Source: Lanius collurio
Taxonomy: Eukaryota > Chordata > Aves > Passeriformes > Laniidae
Length of the DNA stretch: 64,000 nt
Assembly: GCA_020086605.1 (NCBI GenBank)
Contig: JACBWW010000052.1
Coordinates: 111,396 to 175,395 of the forward strand
Direction of reading: 5' to 3'
Program-made: the position numbers and the translations under genes
The notes under the pieces: generated by a model
Told to the model about the DNA's origin: nothing
What the model saw: only the letters and a program-made list of their open reading frames with translations
Databases searched by the model: none
Part shown: one piece after another, positions 58,483 to 64,000 of the stretch
Layout: each line of letters opens with the position of its first letter
How positions within the stretch are numbered: position 1 is the first letter of the stretch

Positions 58483-58593
58483 ACTTGAAAAGATTCTTGA
58501 ATAGCGATATGTAGATTTTAGTTTAGTTTAGGCTCAAAAAGAACTGAATCTAAACTAAAATCTACATATCGCTGTTCAAGAATCTTTTCAAGT
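58483..58593. repeat. Near-perfect inverted repeat (44-bp arms, 23-base loop)
   Basis: Arm 58483-58526 (acttgaaaagattcttgaa... to ...gtttag) is the reverse complement of 58550-58593 at 43 of 44 positions. The one exception (T at 58502) would still form a G:U pair in RNA transcribed from the + strand, the APP sense strand. The spacer is 58527-58549. Pairing stops abruptly just outside the arms. It is not a recognised transposon: no TA or other clear target duplication is visible. It could be a recent templated inverted duplication, a hairpin RNA source or an assembly fold-back. Confidence 0.9.
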
Positions 58594-58738
58594 TTAGGAT
58601 AAATGTCCATTTGTGGCTTGGACAGCCATGTGTGTGTCCACACTTCCTCCATAGAGATGGAGCAGCAAAACAAAGCAAGAGAAATTCAGAATTTACTCAG
58701 AAATCCAGGGATCGATATGCTCACATTTCTCTACCATT
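58594..58738. other. Short intronic gap between inverted repeat and LTR block
   Basis: Nothing recognised. Confidence 0.4.
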
Positions 58739-58744
58739 TGTTGC

Positions 58745-59064
58745 AATGGGGAATTGTCGCCACAAGTACTAGACAGCAGTGCTCGTGGGAAGGAAATATG
58801 GAACGATACTTGGTAGATGTTCAGAGATGTTTATTCTCCCAGCCGCATGGCTGGGGTCCTGCTGGTGATCTCTCGAGTCATGGAACAACCAGCCTTTTTT
58901 CCAGGCCAGGGAACACAGAACAACCAATGGGAAACAGTATTGACCAGGGTGTAGGGAAACCCCTTGGCCAGGGTCCCCTCCCCCAGGACCTCCTGGCAAG
59001 GAGGTACTCCAGTACTCCTCCCTCCAAATTATTATGACTTTGAAATTATGGGGCTTTCAGGCAA
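58745..59064 (-). mobile_element. Probable ERVK-like LTR, about 310-320 bp
   Basis: On the minus strand a CCAAT-like 'cccattggttgttc' precedes 'gggagaataaacatctctg', containing AATAAA (as tttatt near 58830 on +). A short terminal segment then ends ...CTTGTGGCGACA, an arrangement like the 16288 and 7896 LTRs. The start (near 59064, TGCCTGAAAG on minus) is uncertain and no target duplication could be confirmed. Confidence 0.5.
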
Positions 59065-59070
59065 AAATAT

Positions 59071-59676
59071 GGGAAAATGAATAACAGTTCTTTACTAGAA
59101 TATATATATATAAAAGAAGACAAGCAAACAACAGCAACAACACAAACAAAAATGAAAAACCCAACAACAGCCTTTTTCTGCTCTTCAAGCCCTGTCCTGG
59201 GTTGCAGTATATTCTGTTACCATCCTCATAAGCTGTTGAGACCAGGTGGGTCAGTGTTTCTTTCCTCTGAACTATCTCTCTGTTAATGGCTCATCAATGC
59301 CCTGCCTCATGACTCATCATCCCATTGTGAGATGCTCCACCGAGAAGGAGGAGACAAGCATTCCATCCTGGATATAATCTGAGATCCTGAACACTACAGA
59401 CACTCTTTCCACTGGATTCCCAGAGGACAGGAGCTACACAGCCACCACTGGACCCTCTGATCACTGCTTTGACAGAACCACATCCATCACTTCAGGAAGA
59501 CTGCAGCCACCATCTTATCGGACTGCTACCGCCTCCCTGACTAACAGGATGTCAGGTTGTATCCCGACTCTGTCAGTTTAACCCAGTGTTTTCTGCCTTT
59601 ATTTTTTTTGATTTCTCTATTAAATTGTTATTCTGACTTTGTGCCTCCCACTGGTTTGTTTTCAAACTAGTACACA
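59071..59676 (+). mobile_element. Probable LTR, about 480-600 bp
   Basis: The right end (…ATTAAATTGTTATTCTGACTTTGTGCC then …TTTTCAAACTAGTACA) is that of an LTR: poly(A) signal ATTAAA near 59619, a U5-like tail, and a CA terminus at about 59674. An LTR-type start, TGTCCTGGGTTGCAG, lies at 59193, but similar avian repeats may begin further left, so the left boundary is given broadly. It includes a short (TA)n at 59101-59112. No target duplication was recognised. Confidence 0.55.
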
Positions 59677-60240
59677 CTTTCCCTTTTGGTGTAGTTATGG
59701 TCACAACCTATGGGCCTGATGTGGGTGCTGTTGGCTCCTGGGGAGGCAGAGGGGGTTCAGTGACTCCTCCACGGCTGCAGGGGGCGCTGTTGGCTCGTGG
59801 TGAGGCAGAGGACAGCTGAAGCAAGCTGTCAGTGTCCCCAGGGGGTAATGGTTGCCCCAGGAGGAGAGAGAAGGTGGAGAGTGTTCGGTTTTCCCCTGGC
59901 TCTCATGTGTCCCGAGGGAGTCCTGGCGACGGCAGCAGCAGCCAAGGCTCCAGTGAGCAGCTGCGAGGTACTCCCTCCGGAGAGAGAGAGGAGATGGGGG
60001 CCCGGTTTTCCCCTGAGGCGCTCAGGCAGATGGTGGATCATCTTTCTCCCAGACACGGCAGGTGCCAAAAAGTCCCAGTCCAACAGCTGCTTCTGCAAGC
60101 AGTGATTCCCAATGGCAAAGAAAGCTCAGCTGTAGCAGTGAGTCCCACTGGGCAGGAGAAGTCCAGCACCAAAACCCACAACCGTCCACCCTCCATGCCG
60201 CACAAAGACTGACCCACCCCCAGCTAAGAAACTGCCCACG
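59677..60240 (+). mobile_element. GC-rich block after the LTR, possible ERV leader/gag remnant
   Basis: A G+C- and CpG-rich stretch directly downstream of the 59.2-59.68 kb LTR, where a provirus would carry primer-binding site and leader. It starts 'ttttggtgtagttatgg', a weak TGG-type primer-site candidate. A 28-bp word is repeated at 59725-59752 and 59784-59811 with few changes (59-bp spacing). A 126-codon + strand frame at 59832-60212 includes SPEALRQMVDHLSPRHG, which looks protein-like, but I do not recognise a domain; overlapping frames on both strands also stay open. No complete viral gene is present. Confidence 0.4.
59725..59811 (+). repeat. 28-bp direct repeat, two units at 59-bp spacing
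   Basis: gtgctgttggctcctgg...gaggcagagg at 59725-59752 and gcgctgttggctcgtgg...gaggcagagg at 59784-59811 differ at three positions. It lies inside the GC-rich block. Confidence 0.75.
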
Positions 60241-62508
60241 ATCACACCGCTTCTCCCCTGCCTCCAGAACCATTCTAATGATATGCCAAGGCCCTGGCTA
60301 CATCTTTTGTCTTTTAAGTAGACTTCCATTCACCATCTCTATGACAGTAAATGGGAAGAAAATTTCCTAAAGAGAAAGAAAAGACTTAACTCTCAACAAA
60401 GTCTCAGCAATGTTTATGGTATACCATATTATTCTTCTTTTACAAAGTTCTCTGTTTCTTTGGAGAAAAATTGGGAAAACTCATTCAAAGGAAAAAAAAA
60501 CCCAACCTGAAAAATAATGGTTCTTTGAAAATATTCCTACTTTGAAGCAGAATACATGAAGCAAATTAAAGCATAGAAGTTTTTTTGTCTCCTAAAGTAT
60601 AGTACCCAAATTACTGAAATGTTTCCAATATTTTTTTCAGGGAATTCTTTTATAGATGGGAAGGGGCATATCTTCAAACACATTTCTACCATAAGGGGTT
60701 TTCTGCATTTGAAAGTTACTTCAGACTTGCAAGTTTAAAATGAAATCCTGAGTAAGTTCATGTGGCTCTGATCAGAAAGAAGTAAATTTTTCAAGCTGAT
60801 TCAGCTTTTGGACTGGAATTTGTTGCCTTTGTTTTGGGGCATTGTTATTTTGTAGAGTCTCCAGTTTGAAACACTGGCACATATGAAACATGAAAGACTA
60901 ATGAACTTCTGTCTTGGAAGTGATTCCAAATTGCAGTTCACTTAAGTAGATAGGGCTTCAGAAAATGCTTAGTGACAGTTTTTATTGATAAGTTTTCATG
61001 GTGAACTTTATTTAATCTGAGATATAGTTAATATTGATAATGGACATAAAAAGTGCCTGATTTATTTTCAGTCGCGTTCTGCAGGTTGCTGTCCTAAGAG
61101 AGCAGTTTTCAGGCTGAATTGTTATATCTGTGCAAGGCAATGGAGAGGCAATTCTGATTATTCTGGCCAAAAAAGTTATGAGAAAGAATTGGACAAAAAC
61201 ATGTTTATAAATATTTGTCAAGAAAGGACTGATTTTATTTCTTTAGAAAATTAATTTTTATCCTGGCTTTTTCCTGACACTAAATAGTCTCAGTATGTAT
61301 TTAAAAACTACAGACTGTATAATGTGTATCCCGTTCATAAGAGCAATAATTACTTAAAAGTATTACTATTTGATTTATAAAGAAAAAAAAATGCACTGTA
61401 ATCCTACAGCTGCTCAGGTAATTACTGTAGGTATCTTGTTTAAAGGACCAAGACATGGAAATATAAGACACTGAATACATGTTGTTCACAAACAGGGAAT
61501 ATTACTGATCTGAATGTTTTCTGCAGGTGCCCTCTGTATAGCTTCGTTCCTCAGTCTTCTGTTCAATTTCTAATTTTCTTCTTTTTGTTTTCCTTTTGAG
61601 GTCAACATTTATTTTAGAATGTCAGGTAGTCCATTTTAACTTGCAGACTTCCGTGACTGTTTTTGTATAGCTTTTACTACTGGACTAAACCATGCATGGT
61701 TTTCTTGTGTTCTGGATGATGGAGTACAACCACTGTTTCAGAATATGACCTTGTATTACCACTTCACATTCTTGGTACTAGAGCCTGAAGCTGGTTTCAT
61801 GATAAAGGAAATAACAGCTGTGTTTGTCTCTTGGGGCATCATACACGTGAATCTAGGCTCTTAGAATAATAAATTACCCTTTGGCTATATCTGCAATAAA
61901 CTCAAGAATGCATAAATTAATTAGATTATGAAAAATGAGTTCCTGTGCCCGTTACTTTATGACTGTTTTTGCATGGCCTCAAAGACAACTTCGACATAAA
62001 GAGGGTCATTTTATAAGCAGTGGAACTTGGAAATACTTCAGCAGAGAACAGTTAGGTTTTTCCAGGTATGTTTTCTGCTACAGCTTAGATATATTTTGTA
62101 CTGTGATTTCCTCAACAGATGTAACCAACAACTCAGCCACATATGTTCCCATTTTACAGAAAGGCAGGAGGCTTCTTTAGGTAAGGCGTCTGAAAGTAAT
62201 ACTGGTAGGTAGTTTAATTATTTAAATATGCATATTATAGCCCACTTTTATTAATGATTTCTTTAAAAATCTGGGGAGAAGGAAATAGTAACTTTGGGTG
62301 TGTAGTGTTTTTCACAAAGTGGTTACATTCTTTATTTCATGCCTTCAGAATGGTGCCCCATCCTTGGACAGAAACTGCTGGCACAAGATCTGCTTCTTTC
62401 CCTGCCAGCCCTTTTTGAAACATATGCTTGAGGTGAAATGCAGCATTTCATCTTCATTATGGTGACACCACAAAAAGAAAGGCCAGACTTTGTTGTTTGG
62501 CTCTTTGG

Positions 62509-62600
62509 GTTTTTTTTTTTTTTTTTTGTTGGGTTGGTTTTGGGTTTTTTTTGTCTCCTTTCCTTTTATTTTTTTATTCTCATATTTCTTTTTTTTTAAA
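62509..62600. repeat. T-rich low-complexity tract
   Basis: Long T runs separated by G-rich words (gttgggttggttttggg). No retrocopy body was recognised. Confidence 0.85.
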
Positions 62601-63733
62601 GAGTAGTTAGGATTGGTCCTGAAGATCCACATCAGGTAGCTGAGCCTTTATTGCAGTCACCAGGATGCTGGTGCTGTAGCCAACAGTTTTGTTTAAGCAC
62701 CTTCCTTGTGTATTAGTTGTCTTAGGCAGATCACTGGCATTTCGTATATTGATGTGATTGAGGAGCTGCTGCCAGGATAGCACTCTGCCTCTCCTTCCTT
62801 CTATGGACTGTACTGTTGGAGGGATGGCAGCCTGCAGGAGAACCTGGAAAACCAGACCTAGGTCCTCTCGCTGCTTATACTGTCCCACCTTCTGTGATCT
62901 GGTGCCACAGTGCCTGAGGCAACCCTTAAAGAGAGAAGTGGGTGAATGAAATATTGTATCATGCCTAAAGGAGAAGATTTTTATTGTTATTTTTAAATTA
63001 CTTCTGGCTGCTTTTCCCTCTTCCCCTTCACCCCCTTTATGGGAGGACAGCAGTCCTTTGCACATGATACATTACTTTGAGATAAAAACACTTTGTTGTT
63101 TTGATTAGGTATTATTCTGTCTCATTGCTCTAATACTTAACCTTATTAATGTAAAAATTTAATTAAAAAGTGCAAGCACAAACGCAAAAAAAAAGTGAAA
63201 AACCACCAACACCCGCAAACCCCAAGCTGTTAATTGTTTCTGGTGATGCTGCAGAGTAACAGGCAGATGAAGTTTCAACACAAGGAGAGTGAACCTGTGA
63301 ACAGGCTTGTGGTGACATGACAAAGTGGACTTGCTGATTCTGAATAAAATACTCTGGCTATGGAGAAGTAGAAGTGCTTATTGTGCTCAAAGTGGTCAGC
63401 AAAGCAGCTTAGAAGAGACTATAAATCCAGCCCTGTTTACTCTGAGGTTTTACAGTATGAAAAGCTGGATATCCTCTGCAATTACACAAGAGAGGCTTTA
63501 GAGAACATGATGTGGTAAACACAATATTCTTGGAAGGGCTCTCATTTTGGTTTAGTTTTCTTACTGCATAGAGACATTTGTGCTATAAAATGAAGAACTT
63601 GAAAGGCAGTGTGGAGAATGTGTTTGACTGTGCACCTTACTTCTGCTTTCATACGCTTCTGCCTTCCCTGTGTGCAGAGAATAATATTAAGAGAAAGCCA
63701 GTGCGAGTGTTCAGTTTAGGTCGGTGTTAAAAC

Positions 63734-63883
63734 ATGGCACCCAATGCATGGATTAGGGTCGAGCAGGCTGCCTCATGGCTGGCAGCCTTTCTGAACACTT
63801 TAATTGCAGGAGAAGCTGCAGTCTTGCATGAAATTCCAGATAAAAGCACAGTAGAGAATTTTAAAGAGGTAATGTATGTATAA
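63734..63883 (+). other. Short protein-like open frame (49 codons), not claimed as a gene
   Basis: ATG at 63734, preceded in frame by a TAA at 63728, runs to TAA at 63881-63883. The product begins MAPNAWIRVEQAASWLAAFL and continues with EIPDKSTVENFKE: an amphipathic, plausibly folded sequence rather than the usual intronic noise. Within it ttgcag (ending 63809) and gtaatg (63869) would frame a 59-nt pseudo-exon. I recognise no family. It may be a retrocopy or transposon fragment, or chance. Confidence 0.25.
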
Positions 63884-64000
63884 AGCTTCTTATGGGTGAA
63901 CCAACCCAATTGGTCACTGTGCTAAAACTTGCTAATGTTTCTACTACGCTCAATACTTGAGGCAATTGGAATAATATATCAAGATGTTGTATGTACCCTG

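Larger units (their letters stand above)
60241..64000. other. Intron 2 unique DNA, AT-rich
   Basis: No exon recognised, including APP exon 3. It contains a poly-T/GT-rich tract at about 62509-62600. A short protein-like frame at 63734-63883 is listed separately. Confidence 0.5.

Overview
This window reads as a stretch of a bird genome lying inside one very large protein-coding gene. The only coding sequence I can defend is a single 168-bp exon at 41932-42099 on the + strand. Its 56 codons are exon 2 of APP (amyloid beta precursor protein), the start of the growth-factor-like part of the secreted E1 domain. Everything left of it is then APP intron 1 (at least 41.9 kb here) and everything right of it is intron 2 (at least 21.9 kb here). 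Exon 1 should lie just left of the window: the first few hundred bases are GC- and CpG-rich, like the shore of a promoter CpG island. I searched for exon 3 by its expected protein sequence and did not find it, so it should lie beyond base 64000.

The bird assignment rests on the repeats. I see CR1 LINE fragments (about 2.8, 14.0, 20.5, 32.7, 36.8 and 49.7 kb) and many endogenous-retrovirus LTRs of kinds common in birds, and nothing resembling mammalian Alu/B1 SINEs or L1. Six LTRs can be delimited by TG...CA-type ends and short target-site duplications: 7896-8235 (-), 16288-16621 (-), 16916-17684 (-), 34605-35894 (+), 51402-52452 (+) and 53705-54124 (-). They behave as solo LTRs, left when a provirus recombines between its two LTRs. 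Weaker LTR-like blocks lie at about 27.06-27.80, 30.06-30.67, 39.7-40.15, 58.74-59.06 and 59.07-59.68 kb.

Layout: 1-480 CpG-rich edge; 0.5-41.9 kb intron 1 with CR1s, LTRs and AT-rich microsatellites; 41.93-42.10 kb APP exon 2 with canonical splice sites; 42.1-64 kb intron 2, whose distal part (51.4-60.4 kb) holds a cluster of LTRs, an unclassified GC-rich block and a nearly perfect 44-bp-arm inverted repeat (58483-58593). The other long open frames overlap on both strands, match repeats or have no recognisable domain, so I do not call them genes.

The least explained items are the 58.5-kb hairpin, the GC-rich blocks at 57.3 and 59.7-60.2 kb, the CpG-rich block at 40.15-40.45 kb, and the non-CR1 DNA inserted inside the 21-kb CR1. 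No operon, CRISPR array, rRNA or tRNA was found.
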